Of a stretch of 64,000 nt of DNA, positions 26,480 through 34,891 are shown in pieces. Below the pieces are notes generated by a model, which saw only the letters and a program-made list of their open reading frames with translations, did no database searches and was not told where the DNA came from. Within the stretch, counting starts at the first letter, position 1, and each line of letters begins with the position of its first letter. Source of the stretch: Thalassospiraceae bacterium LMO-JJ14. Lineage in GTDB: Bacteria; Pseudomonadota; Alphaproteobacteria; Rhodospirillales; Casp-alpha2. The position numbers and the translations under genes were made by a program. The stretch lies in assembly GCA_021555105.2 (NCBI GenBank), contig CP134604.1:2886001-2950000 (forward strand), read 5' to 3'.

Positions 26480-27430
26480 TCAGCTCTTCTTTTTCTTGCG
26501 TTCGTCTTTCGCTTTCTTCAGCGCGCGAATGATGTCGTAATCCTCGGACGTCATCGGAACGAATTTGTTCGACTTCACGTTGGCGAGGAATTTTTTCGCG
26601 GAAGCTTCCTTCGAGAGACCGAGGAACGTTTCGCGGACGTTCTTTTTAATGTCTTCGCAAAGCGTGTTGCGATAGACGAACGGATCCTGCGGGATCGGCT
26701 TCGACTGCCAGAGAATATTGACGTCGTCGAGTTTCGCTTCGCCCTTGGAAACGACATTGTCGAAACGGTGCGTGGCGACAAACGCGGCATCGACCTTGCC
26801 CTGGACGACAGCGACCGACGACAGTTCATGCGACCCGGTATAAGCGACCTTGCCGAAGAATTTGTCGATATCCATGCCGACGACCTGCGAGAACACGACA
26901 CGCGGCATCAGGTTGCCGGACGTGCTGCCCGGGTCGGTCAGACCGACGGTGGCGCCCTTCAGTGAATCGATGGTCGTGAACTTCGAGCCTTTTTTGGAAA
27001 TCAGCGCAGCGCGATAGCCGGGGCCTTCTTCCTGCATATGCCCCTTCTTCTTGGCATAAGTCGCAAAAACCTCGACGCTCGGATCTTTCTCGCTGGCGAT
27101 CACGTACGAGTACGGACCAAGCACGGCGACATCGACAAACTTGCTAAGCAGCCCTTCGACCACCGACGCATAAGATGTCGGCATGAAGAACTGAATTTTC
27201 TTGCCGGTCAGCTTGGCCATACGGTCGGTCACGGGCTTGTAAAGCTGCAACTCGGCAACGGATTCCTCGGTCGGTACGATGGCGAACGTCAACGCATCGG
27301 GGTTTTCACATTCGGCAGCCTTTACTGCACCGCTGAATGCGAGTCCGGCAATCGCCGCGATACCCAGAACGCCAATTGCCTGTTTACAGGCGCCGACGCA
27401 GGATTTGGTAAGTTTGGATCTGGACTTCAT
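26480..27430 (-). CDS. phnD: PhnD-type periplasmic phosphonate-binding protein
   Basis: 316-residue solute-binding protein with a signal peptide (charged start then LTKSCVGACKQAIGVLGIAA; cleavage near residue 38). The mature part has the PhnD features FAIVPTEESVAELQLYKPVT, the ligand region DPGSTSGNLMPR and SHELSSVAVVQGKVDAAFVA. The C-terminus is Lys-rich. ATG at 27430 chosen for GGAGA 7 bp upstream; the frame extends five codons further. First gene of the phnD-phnC-phnE-phnE-dehydrogenase unit, divergent from a LysR gene 339 bp away. Confidence 0.9.
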   Translation of the reverse strand: MKSRSKLTKSCVGACKQAIGVLGIAAIAGLAFSGAVKAAECENPDALTFAIVPTEESVAELQLYKPVTDRMAKLTGKKIQFFMPTSYASVVEGLLSKFVDVAVLGPYSYVIASEKDPSVEVFATYAKKKGHMQEEGPGYRAALISKKGSKFTTIDSLKGATVGLTDPGSTSGNLMPRVVFSQVVGMDIDKFFGKVAYTGSHELSSVAVVQGKVDAAFVATHRFDNVVSKGEAKLDDVNILWQSKPIPQDPFVYRNTLCEDIKKNVRETFLGLSKEASAKKFLANVKSNKFVPMTSEDYDIIRALKKAKDERKKKKS

Positions 27431-27769
27431 TGGATGTCTCCTCATTGATGACTATTACGTCCACCGGCAACATGGCCGACGAACATTGCCCCGTCTCATT
27501 TCCATTTTCGGATTATTGGACGTGACCGGGGACCTGGGAAATCTCCGGGCATCGCCGTTTCGGCATGTTTTTCCGTGAATTTGCCGCCTTTGAAAAAAGG
27601 CAGCACACAGCAAAGTACAAAATCATGTGCAGAGTTATTCATCGCTTCTCCCAGCCATCGCTTGCCGATTATATTTACTGTTCGGCTTGGCGATCAGGCA
27701 AGATGATGATCCTATGAAGCTATCTATTGGACAAATTCATATTTAAGATGTTATCCATTTAAATAAGCA
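27431..27769. other. Divergent phnD-lysR promoter region
   Basis: No gene seen. The last 60 bp (27710-27769) are AT-rich, with CATATTT at 27729-27735, one base off the CATATTC motif. The LysR regulator encoded at 27770 is the natural candidate to bind here. I could not recognise a Pho box. Confidence 0.5.
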
Positions 27770-28639
27770 ATGATATTTACACAGCTCAGATCCTTTCACG
27801 CCGTCGCTGCCGAGCATGGGTTCACCGCTGCTTCGCGGGTGCTGAATGTCGGCCAGCCGACATTGACCAGTCAGGTCCGCGCACTCGAGGAAATGTTCCA
27901 GGTCGAGCTTTTCCACCGCCGCGGCCGCGAGATCGCATTGACCGATGCCGGAAAAGCGCTGTTCGTGATCACCCGGCGTATCATGGATCTGGAAGGGGAA
28001 GCCCGAGATGTGCTGAATGCCTTCGGCGGGTTTCACACCGGCACGCTCAGGGTCGGTGCGGTCGGCCCGTTCCATGCGACGGAAATGCTCAGCGCCTTTA
28101 GCGAACGCTATCCCGGGATACGTTTGGCCGTGACCGTCGGGAACTCACGCGAGATGGTGAACAAGCTTCTGGATTACTCAGCCGATGTCGCTGTTCTCGC
28201 GCATGTCGAAGATGACCCGCATATCTTCGCTATGCCCTACAGCCGTCACAAGGTCGTTATCTTCAGCAATAAATCGCATCGCTTTGCCAGACGCCGAAGC
28301 ATCCGCATTGCCGAGCTTGAAGGCGAACGCATGGTGCTGCGCGAACGTGGCTCGACGACACGCCTCGCTCTTGAAGCCGCCCTTAAGGATCACGGCGTTT
28401 CAATCAACCCGGTCATGGAAATTGGCAGCCGCGAAGCGGTCTGGCTGGCCGTCGCGCGCGGCATCGGGATCGGGGTGGTATCGGACATTGAATTCATCCC
28501 CCACCCCGATCTGCATGTCTTCGGCGTTTCCGATGCCGATATCTACACCACGGCGCACGTCAACTGCCTGATGGAGCGACGCAACTCGCGGCTGATCGAC
28601 GCCTTCTTCGAGATCGCAAAACTGACCCGACGTTCATAG
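27770..28639 (+). CDS. LysR family regulator next to phn genes
   Basis: 289 residues: winged helix-turn-helix at residues 1-60 (FHAVAAEHGFTAASRVLNVG, QPTLTSQVRALEE) and a periplasmic-binding-like effector domain from about residue 90. Divergent from phnD, as is typical of a LysR protein controlling its neighbour. Its effector is probably the transported compound or a product of it. It ends 36 bp from the convergent rhodanese gene. Confidence 0.88.
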   Translation: MIFTQLRSFHAVAAEHGFTAASRVLNVGQPTLTSQVRALEEMFQVELFHRRGREIALTDAGKALFVITRRIMDLEGEARDVLNAFGGFHTGTLRVGAVGPFHATEMLSAFSERYPGIRLAVTVGNSREMVNKLLDYSADVAVLAHVEDDPHIFAMPYSRHKVVIFSNKSHRFARRRSIRIAELEGERMVLRERGSTTRLALEAALKDHGVSINPVMEIGSREAVWLAVARGIGIGVVSDIEFIPHPDLHVFGVSDADIYTTAHVNCLMERRNSRLIDAFFEIAKLTRRS

Positions 28640-28675
28640 TCCGAAAATTACGATGGCGCCGGGATCGGTTGCTGC

Positions 28676-29275
28676 TTACATATCACCTTCAACGACAGTC
28701 AGGCCGAGGATATGCCAGGCCTGCATGCCGCCCCGGTAATAAAGGATTTTATCCGCCGGATAGCCTTCCCGCAGCATCGCCTTGATTGCCATCGGCGACT
28801 GGCCACACCAGGGGCCGTTGCAGAAAAGCAGAACTTTTTCGGCTTTGGTGCAATCCCATTTGCCGGCAGCGCCGGTGCAGCCGATCTCGTCCAGCCGGTC
28901 GGCCATTTGCGTATAAGGCATGTTAACGGCGCCCGGGATCGTTCCATCAAGATGCCATTCCACCGTCCGGCCATCGATCAACTTGCCGCCGTTCTTGGCG
29001 AATTCAAGCAGTTCGACCTCGCCGACGGTGGTCACGCCGGGTGCGACCTGCATCGGCTGGATGCAGAACGGCGGACATTTGCGTGAGGTCTTCGCATATT
29101 TCGAATCGACCGTCGCATCCATGTCCTGATTGCGCATGATTTCGACCGGCCCTTTGGCCGTCGGCACGGTCACGCTCGGTGTCCGCGCATTGATTTTGAC
29201 ATCAAGTTCGGCAGCCGTTGCATTCGTAACAACCAGGCCCAGAACAAGCGTCAATACGGTAAAAAGCATCTTCAT
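28676..29275 (-). CDS. Exported rhodanese-like protein
   Basis: 199 residues with a signal peptide (about residues 1-21) and a single C-terminal rhodanese domain with the active-site loop FCNGPWCGQSPMA, a persulfide-carrying cysteine (about residues 151-163). There is an extra pre-domain of about 90 residues with a CPPFC pair. Likely moves sulfane sulfur in the periplasm. It follows the persulfide dioxygenase on the same strand but has its own AT-rich motif region (29334-29361). Confidence 0.82.
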   Translation of the reverse strand: MKMLFTVLTLVLGLVVTNATAAELDVKINARTPSVTVPTAKGPVEIMRNQDMDATVDSKYAKTSRKCPPFCIQPMQVAPGVTTVGEVELLEFAKNGGKLIDGRTVEWHLDGTIPGAVNMPYTQMADRLDEIGCTGAAGKWDCTKAEKVLLFCNGPWCGQSPMAIKAMLREGYPADKILYYRGGMQAWHILGLTVVEGDM

Positions 29276-29333
29276 GGATATCCCCTTTCTTTCGTGGCCC
29301 TGATCGGGCGTTTTATAAAACGTCTTAATTTAT

Positions 29334-29361
29334 ACATTATCATTATATGATATTTGAATGT
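29334..29361. promoter_or_regulatory. AT-rich palindromic motif upstream of the exported rhodanese gene
   Basis: ACATT (29334-29338) and GAATGT (29356-29361) flank a core ATCATTATATGAT, which is a perfect short palindrome with a TAT centre. It lies 59 bp upstream of the rhodanese start. It resembles the CATATTC/GAATATG elements elsewhere. Confidence 0.4.
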
Positions 29362-29429
29362 ATTAGTTGCTCGTTCAACGCCCCGTCAGGATTTACCTCC
29401 GTTATGCGCGTCTTCGTGCGGGCCGCGTC

Positions 29430-30296
29430 TCATAATGCGTTGATCGGGATTTTCATGTAGCTGGTGCCGTTGTCCTCGGCGGGCGGCAATGCGCCGGCAC
29501 GCATGTTGATCTGTACCGCCGGCAGGATCAGCTTGGGCATGCCGAGCGTCTTGTCACGTTCGGTCCGCATCTTGACGAACGCATCCTCGCTGATGCCGTC
29601 ATGCACATGAATATTGTTGGCGCGCTGGTCGGCGACGGTGCATTCCCAGGCGAATTCATCGCGGCCGGGCGCCTTGTAATCGTGACACATGAACAGGCGG
29701 GTTTCCGGCGGCAGCTCGAAAATCCGCTTGATCGAGGCATACAGCGCCCGCGCATCACCGCCCGGAAAATCACACCGTGCCGTACCGTAATCGGGCATGA
29801 AGATGGTGTCGCCGACAAAGGCCGCATCGCCGATCGTATACACCATGCATGCGGGTGTATGGCCGGGCGTATTCATGGCCTTCGCCTCGATGTTGCCAAG
29901 CATGAAGGTATCGCCGTCGGAAAGCAGCCGGTCGAACTGCGAGCCGTCTTTCTTGAATTCAGGTTCGGCATTGAAGATATCGGCGAAGACCGTCTGAACG
30001 ATTGTGATGTTTGAGCCGATACCGATCGCAGCGCCGGTTTTTTCACGCAGATAAGGTGCCGCGGTCAGATGGTCCGCATGCACGTGGGTTTCAAGAATCC
30101 ATTCCACCGACAGTTCCTGTTCTGCGATGTAAGCGAGAATGGCATCGGCGGAAGCATGAGACGTCCGGCCTGCGGCCGGGTCGTAATCGAGGACGGAATC
30201 GATGATGGCGCATCTATTCGTTTCACGATCCGTTACCACGTACGAAACCGTAAAAGTCGCCTCGTCGAAAAAGGCTTTCACGTCGGGATTTGCCAC
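29430..30296 (-). CDS. Persulfide dioxygenase-like MBL protein (ETHE1/Blh family)
   Basis: 288-residue metallo-beta-lactamase-fold enzyme of the ETHE1/Blh group, which oxidise glutathione persulfide to sulfite in the cytoplasm. Metal residues are visible: THVHADHLTAAPYL (about residues 79-92), NTPGHTPACM and FVGDTIFMPDYGTARCDFPGG. The GTG at 30296 was chosen: GGAGG lies 5 bp before it and the family's VKAFFDEATFTVSY start follows at once; the ATG at 30371 would add 25 residues without family support. Rhodanese downstream, soxD upstream. A CATATTC motif is 77 bp upstream. Confidence 0.88.
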   Translation of the reverse strand: MANPDVKAFFDEATFTVSYVVTDRETNRCAIIDSVLDYDPAAGRTSHASADAILAYIAEQELSVEWILETHVHADHLTAAPYLREKTGAAIGIGSNITIVQTVFADIFNAEPEFKKDGSQFDRLLSDGDTFMLGNIEAKAMNTPGHTPACMVYTIGDAAFVGDTIFMPDYGTARCDFPGGDARALYASIKRIFELPPETRLFMCHDYKAPGRDEFAWECTVADQRANNIHVHDGISEDAFVKMRTERDKTLGMPKLILPAVQINMRAGALPPAEDNGTSYMKIPINAL

Positions 30297-30372
30297 CAGT
30301 ACCTCCGCAAAATATTCAAAAGCAGCGTTGCCGGAAAAAAGAAACGCCGGACCTTGGCCGTCCAAACGCAAA

Positions 30373-30390
30373 CATATTCAAGAAATATAA
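30373..30390. promoter_or_regulatory. CATATTC motif upstream of persulfide dioxygenase
   Basis: CATATTC at 30373-30379 followed by the AT-rich AAGAAATATAAAATATATTT run. It is 77 bp upstream of the GTG start at 30296. The rest of the interval 30297-30556 shows no other gene; it contains a small inverted repeat (GGATT/AATCC) near 30528. Confidence 0.38.
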
Positions 30391-30556
30391 AATATATTTC
30401 CCGCCCTTCAAGTGTAAAATAAACTTCTATCCAGCATCGGCGCACGTTTTACGGCGGCAGGGATCCGTGATCTTGCCGCAGCAAACAAGCCGTTCTTATT
30501 GTCAGAAAATACAGAATACGAAAGTCGGATTGATCTAATCCAATCCGGGGAAATTT

Positions 30557-31180
30557 CTACTTTGCGACGCCAAGCACCTGATATGGCGGGCAATCATGCA
30601 TGCATGAATCAGCGTATGATTCTTTCGTCTTTCTATTGTCCATGTAAAATCCATCGACATTAGGCATTTCAATCCCGGTGATGCTGGTCTGATTTAATAT
30701 GAAATCCTTTGGCACGATATTATTGATGTACAAAACATACGAAGTGACAGAATAAACGTCTTCATCCGCCAAACTCTGCGGTGCCTGCATGGGCATTGTC
30801 CGCTTGATATAATCGAACAGTGTCGTCGCGAAGGGCCAGTAATTGCCGACTGTCCTGATGGGTCTGTCATCCAACAGCGTGCCGCTGCCGCTTATCAGTT
30901 TGGGCATATTACCTACCCCCTCGCCGAAGTCGCCGTGGCAGTGAGCGCATTTTTCGAAATAGACCGCTTCACCGTTTGAGACATTGCCGCTCCCCGGCGG
31001 CGCCCCGGCACCATTTGGCGCGACATCGATGTTCCAGGCACGGATCAGATCCGCAGAAGCGGCAGCGCCAATGCCATCGTATCGGGCTTCGCCGGCTTCC
31101 GCGCCGTGGCTGCCCACGATAGCGAGCCCCGTCAATCCACAGCGTATGATCCTAGCCCAAACGGACATTCTGTACTTCAC
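30557..31180 (-). CDS. soxD: SoxD-like cytochrome c, short monohaem form
   Basis: 207 residues: signal peptide (to about residue 29), one CxxCH (KCAHCHGDFGEGVG, about residues 78-91) and the DYIKRTMPMQAPQSL motif that supplies a distal Met ligand. SoxD is the electron-accepting partner of the SoxC molybdenum enzyme. The protein is about half the length of the two-haem Paracoccus type, and there is no second CxxCH, so it is a short variant. It begins inside soxC, overlapping it by 29 bp, which fits translational coupling. Confidence 0.82.
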   Translation of the reverse strand: MKYRMSVWARIIRCGLTGLAIVGSHGAEAGEARYDGIGAAASADLIRAWNIDVAPNGAGAPPGSGNVSNGEAVYFEKCAHCHGDFGEGVGNMPKLISGSGTLLDDRPIRTVGNYWPFATTLFDYIKRTMPMQAPQSLADEDVYSVTSYVLYINNIVPKDFILNQTSITGIEMPNVDGFYMDNRKTKESYADSCMHDCPPYQVLGVAK

Positions 31181-32402
31181 CGCTGGGTTTCACATGCCAC
31201 GTTTGAATGGCATTGTTATGATATGTGGAGTTCACGCCCCGGACCTTTTTGAGCGCCGCCATCTGTGGCTGGACGTATCCCGTACTATCGACAGCGCGGC
31301 TTTGCAGATAAAGTTCTTCGCCATTCCACGACCAATCCTCAAGGAAAAAACGGGTCAGGCATTTATCGTAGACAGGCCCCTCCAGTTTCGCGTGGCGCCA
31401 ATTCCGTCCGCCATCAAAAGACACGTGCACTTCCGCAATCATGCCGCGACCGGACCACGCAAGTCCCCGCAACAGGTTGGTCCCTTTCCGGGCAATCGGA
31501 TTTTCCGGGCATGGTGTCGTGATCACGGACTTGCAGTCCATCTCCCACGTGAAGCGGCGTGCGCGACCGTCGGGCATCAGATCGGTGTAGCGCGCCGTTT
31601 CCTCGCGCGTTTGCCAGGCACCTTCCCCTACTTCGATCCGGCGCAGCCATTTGATCCACATGCTGCCCTCGAACCCCGGCACCACCAGCCGTAACGGGTA
31701 GCCTTGCTCCGTGCGAAGGCGCTCGCCATTCATGAACAACGCGATCATGCAGTCATCCAGGGCCTTGTCGATCGGCAGGGAACGCGTCATTGCCGCGCCG
31801 TCGCCGCCTTCTACCAACAGCCATTTGGCTTTGTCGCTGATGCCGGCGTGCTCCAGCAGCAGCCTCAAGGGCACGCCTGTGTACTGTACGCAATGCACCA
31901 TGCCGTGCGTGAATTGCACCGCATTCATTTGTGCATTTCGCCATTCCATGCCGCCATTGGCCGCACATTCGAGAAAATAGAAGCGTGAAATCCTGGGCAA
32001 CCTGAGCAGGTCCTCAAGCGTGAATGTCATCGGCCGGTCGACCATGCCATGCAAAAGCAGGCGGTGCGCAGACGGATCGACCACCGCAGCGCCGGCATGG
32101 TGCCGCTCGAAACAAAGGCCGTTTGGGGTGACGATGCCCTCGAGCGCATGCAGGGGTGTGAAATTCACCGATGACTCGCGCGTTGGCGTCAGCCAGTCGA
32201 CATTCTTGCGCACCACGTCCGCTTCATACGGCGACGGCATGCCATAAGGCGACGCATCGACCCCCGCCCCGAGCGAACGCGTCCATTCCGGGACAAGGCT
32301 ATTGCCCTCTTCCGCTCGCGACACCGATGCCCCTGCACCGCCGGCAACGGCGGCAAGGGATCCTGCTACAAGAAAACGCCGGCGCCCGAAATCGGGTCGC
32401 AC
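31152..32402 (-). CDS. soxC: SoxC, sulfane dehydrogenase molybdenum subunit
   Basis: About 416 residues. SoxC removes six electrons from SoxY-bound sulfane sulfur. A Tat signal (FGRRRFLVAGSLAAVAGG) is near the N-terminus. The molybdopterin domain has the FLECAANGGMEW motif with the Mo-binding cysteine, and a dimerisation domain follows (FTWEMDCKSVITTPCPENPI). The start was placed at GTG 32402, four bases after the tusA stop; the longer frame from ATG 32468 reads through tusA in another frame. Operon order tusA-soxC-soxD. Confidence 0.87.
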   Translation of the reverse strand: MRPDFGRRRFLVAGSLAAVAGGAGASVSRAEEGNSLVPEWTRSLGAGVDASPYGMPSPYEADVVRKNVDWLTPTRESSVNFTPLHALEGIVTPNGLCFERHHAGAAVVDPSAHRLLLHGMVDRPMTFTLEDLLRLPRISRFYFLECAANGGMEWRNAQMNAVQFTHGMVHCVQYTGVPLRLLLEHAGISDKAKWLLVEGGDGAAMTRSLPIDKALDDCMIALFMNGERLRTEQGYPLRLVVPGFEGSMWIKWLRRIEVGEGAWQTREETARYTDLMPDGRARRFTWEMDCKSVITTPCPENPIARKGTNLLRGLAWSGRGMIAEVHVSFDGGRNWRHAKLEGPVYDKCLTRFFLEDWSWNGEELYLQSRAVDSTGYVQPQMAALKKVRGVNSTYHNNAIQTWHVKPSGEVQNVRLG

Positions 32403-32406
32403 CCAG

Positions 32407-32631
32407 TCAGGCCTTTTTGATCTGGAACGTAAATACGCCCGCGTCTTCGTTCCATTCCAACAGCTCATTGCCTGTTTTGCGGGTGAATGCCTCGAAGTCT
32501 TTCACCGCGCCGGGATCCGTCGCCAAAATTTCAAGAACCTGCCCTGCGGACATGTCTGCGAGTGCTTTTTTTGCCTTAACGATAGGGATAGGGCAGTTGA
32601 GCCCCTTTGTATCGAGCGTTTGGTCCGCCAT
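32407..32631 (-). CDS. tusA: TusA-family sulfur carrier
   Basis: 74-residue TusA-like protein with the CPIP active cysteine motif (DTKGLNCPIPIVKAKKAL, Cys near residue 13). TusA proteins relay persulfide sulfur in the cytoplasm, for example to DsrE and sHdr partners. First gene of a tusA-soxC-soxD unit: soxC begins almost at its stop. It is divergent from a TsuA-like transporter gene, and a TsuB role for it is possible. The exact partner cannot be told from sequence. Confidence 0.9.
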   Translation of the reverse strand: MADQTLDTKGLNCPIPIVKAKKALADMSAGQVLEILATDPGAVKDFEAFTRKTGNELLEWNEDAGVFTFQIKKA

Positions 32632-32719
32632 GAATCATCAACCTCCCGTGTGTACTGCTACAAATACCAAAACTTGAATCGAACACTTACATAAACTGTT
32701 GTAAAAAAAACTGTTTTTT

Positions 32720-32740
32720 CATATTCGATTTTTATATATT
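32720..32740. promoter_or_regulatory. CATATTC motif in the tusA/yeeE divergent promoter
   Basis: CATATTCGATTTTT at 32720-32733 followed by ATATATT and GATAG. It sits between tusA (start at 32631, minus) and the TsuA-like gene (start at 32819, plus). The first 14 bases are identical to the element before the SoxH-like gene. Confidence 0.42.
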
Positions 32741-32818
32741 GATAGTATCATGTGAAATCAAATTTTGAAGTCTTAAAATCGCAGGACACCGTGATTGTCC
32801 GCGACAGGCAGGAATAAA

Positions 32819-33922
32819 ATGATCGAATTTTCAGTCACCACGCAGGTGGCCTTACTTGGACTGCTGCTCGGTGGTATTTTTGGAGCAACGGCACACAGAA
32901 CAAATTTTTGTACAATGGGCGCCGTTTCCGATCTGGTCATGATGGATGACTGGAATCGCTTTCGCGCCTGGCTGCTAGCGATTGCCGTGGGCATTTTCGG
33001 CACGCAGGTTCTGCACCTCGCGGGCTATATTGACATCAACAACGCCATATATCTGACACCGAGCCTTGGCTGGCTGGGGGCGATTCTAGGCGGCCTCATG
33101 TTCGGCTTTGGCATGACCCAGGCAGGCGGGTGCGGCTCGAAAACACTTATTCGGCTCGGTGCGGGCAACCTCAAATCGCTGATCGTCGCGCTTATTCTGG
33201 GTGTCTTCGCCTACATGACGCTACGCGGCCTGATTGCGTTGGGGCGTACGGCGCTGGAGGGTGCTACCAATATAGATATGCTGACGATCGGTGCGAACAA
33301 TCAGGGCATCCCCGATGCACTCGCCGCCAGCGGCGTCATCGATATCGATACGGCACGTTTGCTCGTCAGCGCCATCGCGGTTCTGGGTCTGCTGTGGTTT
33401 TGCCTCAAGGATGCCGATTTCAGAGCCTCTAAACCCGATGTCATTGCCGGCATCGTCATCGGTCTGTGCGTTCCCGCCGGCTGGATCATCACCGGCATCG
33501 TCGGGTTCGACGAATTTGAGCCGACACAAATGGCATCGCTGACATTCGTTGCCCCTGTCGCCAACAGCATTCAGTACCTGATGACCTTCACCGGTTCGAC
33601 CATCGACTTCGGCATTTCCACCGTCGGCGGGGTTATACTCGGGTCCTTTATCTCGGCTAAGCTTGCCGGCGAGTTCAAGTTCGAATCGTTCGTCGGCACC
33701 GACGACATGCTGCGCCATATCGGTGGCGCGGCGTTGATGGGAATCGGTGGCGTGCTGGCGCTCGGATGTACCATTGGTCAGGGACTGACCGGAATGTCGA
33801 CGCTGGCCATCGGGGCTTTGCTGGCGTTCCTTTCAATCGTTGCCGGCGGCGTTCTCGGCATGAAGTACATCGAGGAAGGTTCGTTCGGCGGCGCCGTTGC
33901 CGCAATGATGGGCCGCGGATAA
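32819..33922 (+). CDS. YeeE/YedE-family transporter, TsuA-like thiosulfate importer
   Basis: 367-residue membrane protein with about nine or more hydrophobic segments. Three conserved cysteines are present: C31 in HRTNFCTMGA, about C105 in GGCGSKTLIRLG and about C317 in LGCTIGQGLTG. These three are the residues that line the thiosulfate path in TsuA-type YeeE proteins. Likely brings thiosulfate or another sulfur form into the cell. ATG 32819 has AGGA 6 bp upstream. Divergent from tusA; the known TsuA/TsuB pair links this transporter to a TusA-like protein. Confidence 0.85.
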   Translation: MIEFSVTTQVALLGLLLGGIFGATAHRTNFCTMGAVSDLVMMDDWNRFRAWLLAIAVGIFGTQVLHLAGYIDINNAIYLTPSLGWLGAILGGLMFGFGMTQAGGCGSKTLIRLGAGNLKSLIVALILGVFAYMTLRGLIALGRTALEGATNIDMLTIGANNQGIPDALAASGVIDIDTARLLVSAIAVLGLLWFCLKDADFRASKPDVIAGIVIGLCVPAGWIITGIVGFDEFEPTQMASLTFVAPVANSIQYLMTFTGSTIDFGISTVGGVILGSFISAKLAGEFKFESFVGTDDMLRHIGGAALMGIGGVLALGCTIGQGLTGMSTLAIGALLAFLSIVAGGVLGMKYIEEGSFGGAVAAMMGRG

Positions 33923-33945
33923 ATACGACAATCCGTAAACAACGA

Positions 33946-33975
33946 AAAAGGCCCGCAGATTGCGGGCCTTTTTGT
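33946..33975. terminator. Rho-independent terminator between the transporter gene and lbpA
   Basis: Stem AAAGGCCCGCA / TGCGGGCCTTT with a three-base centre, A-run before and T-run after. It can end transcription in both directions: the transporter gene (plus) stops 24 bp before it and lbpA (minus) stops 21 bp beyond it. Confidence 0.88.
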
Positions 33976-33995
33976 TTGTCCGCCCGTCGAGCCGT

Positions 33996-34436
33996 TCAGC
34001 CGCAGCCGGCGAACCCGTCTGCTTCCATCTTCGCCTCGTAAGGGGCTGCAACGTCGCTGCCGGCAACGAGATCGCCCCGCACCGAGTCCCAGTCTTCAGG
34101 CTTCAGGATGACAAGCCAACCCGCGTCGTAAGGGTCCCCGTTGATAATATCCGGTTGATCGACGACCGCCTGATTGATCTCGACGATCTCGCCCGCTGCA
34201 ATGGATTTTGCCGGCCCGACCCACTTTCCGGATTCGATGGTGGCGCAGGATTTCCCGGCCTTAACGCTACGTCCGGCTTTCTTGGGGGTGACCGCGACCA
34301 ACTGCCCGGCCATTGCTGCGGCAACCGCCGTCATGCCTATCTTGACGTTACCGTCGCCCATTTCCTTGAACCACACCTGATCTTCCACATGATAAAGCAG
34401 ATCGTCAGGCAGGTTACATCCCCTCACATTAGCCAT
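33996..34436 (-). CDS. lbpA: LbpA, GcvH-like lipoate-binding protein of the sHdr system
   Basis: 146-residue GcvH-like protein with a lipoylation site lysine in TIESGKWVGPAKS (about residues 69-81). In sHdr sulfur oxidisers, LbpA carries sulfur or electrons on lipoate and is essential for sulfur oxidation. A glycine-cleavage role is unlikely: no gcvT or gcvP is here and it ends the hdr operon. The ATG at 34436 was chosen; GGAG lies 9 bp upstream. The reading frame continues upstream to 34511, which overlaps the preceding gene. Confidence 0.92.
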   Translation of the reverse strand: MANVRGCNLPDDLLYHVEDQVWFKEMGDGNVKIGMTAVAAAMAGQLVAVTPKKAGRSVKAGKSCATIESGKWVGPAKSIAAGEIVEINQAVVDQPDIINGDPYDAGWLVILKPEDWDSVRGDLVAGSDVAAPYEAKMEADGFAGCG

Positions 34437-34477
34437 CGGTCGTAACTCCTTTACTTCCAGTGCCGCGCACCACTGAT

Positions 34478-34891
34478 TTATTCTGCCGCATGGAGCGGCT
34501 TCGAGGAACAACAGAATTCACCAAGTCCCTCGACTTCCATCTTTCCGGATACGAACAGATACAGATGCATGGCGACAAGGGCCATCATCTGCAGCTTCGC
34601 CCGCTGCTGGTCTTCGTTCGCTTCCCGCTCAATCAGGTTATAATGATAAACGAGCTCGCGGCAGGTTTCACGGCAGGCGTTGAACGACGGCGACCCTTTG
34701 GCCCCTTGCCGGTGCAATGCCAGCAGCCGAAAGCCTTCCTTTTCATCCAGCGTCGGCTGTTCGCCGCGTCCGATAATCCAATGTTCCAGCACCGTCTCGC
34801 CAATCGAAACAAGCGTTTGAGCGCCGTGTTTCGCATCGCCTTCAGCGGCGGCGACGGAAATCGCCAGCTCAAGCTCGGACAGAGGCGTCAT
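34478..34891 (-). CDS. Uncharacterised protein between hdrB2 and lbpA
   Basis: 137 residues, no signal peptide, no recognised domain. Largely helical in look, with a hydrophobic stretch near residues 97-112 (KLQMMALVAMHLYLFVSG) and a Cys-Cys pair close to the C-terminus (EFCCSSKPLH). It overlaps the hdrB2 stop by four bases (ATGA), so it is probably translationally coupled and co-made with the sHdr proteins. lbpA follows 41 bp downstream. Function unknown; a role in LbpA handling or sHdr assembly is only a guess. Confidence 0.8.
   Translation of the reverse strand: MTPLSELELAISVAAAEGDAKHGAQTLVSIGETVLEHWIIGRGEQPTLDEKEGFRLLALHRQGAKGSPSFNACRETCRELVYHYNLIEREANEDQQRAKLQMMALVAMHLYLFVSGKMEVEGLGEFCCSSKPLHAAE

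Noticed and set aside
32403..32468. ATG start of soxC inside tusA
   Set aside because: The added 22 residues are an out-of-frame reading of tusA; GTG at 32402 lies just after the tusA stop and directly precedes the Tat signal region.
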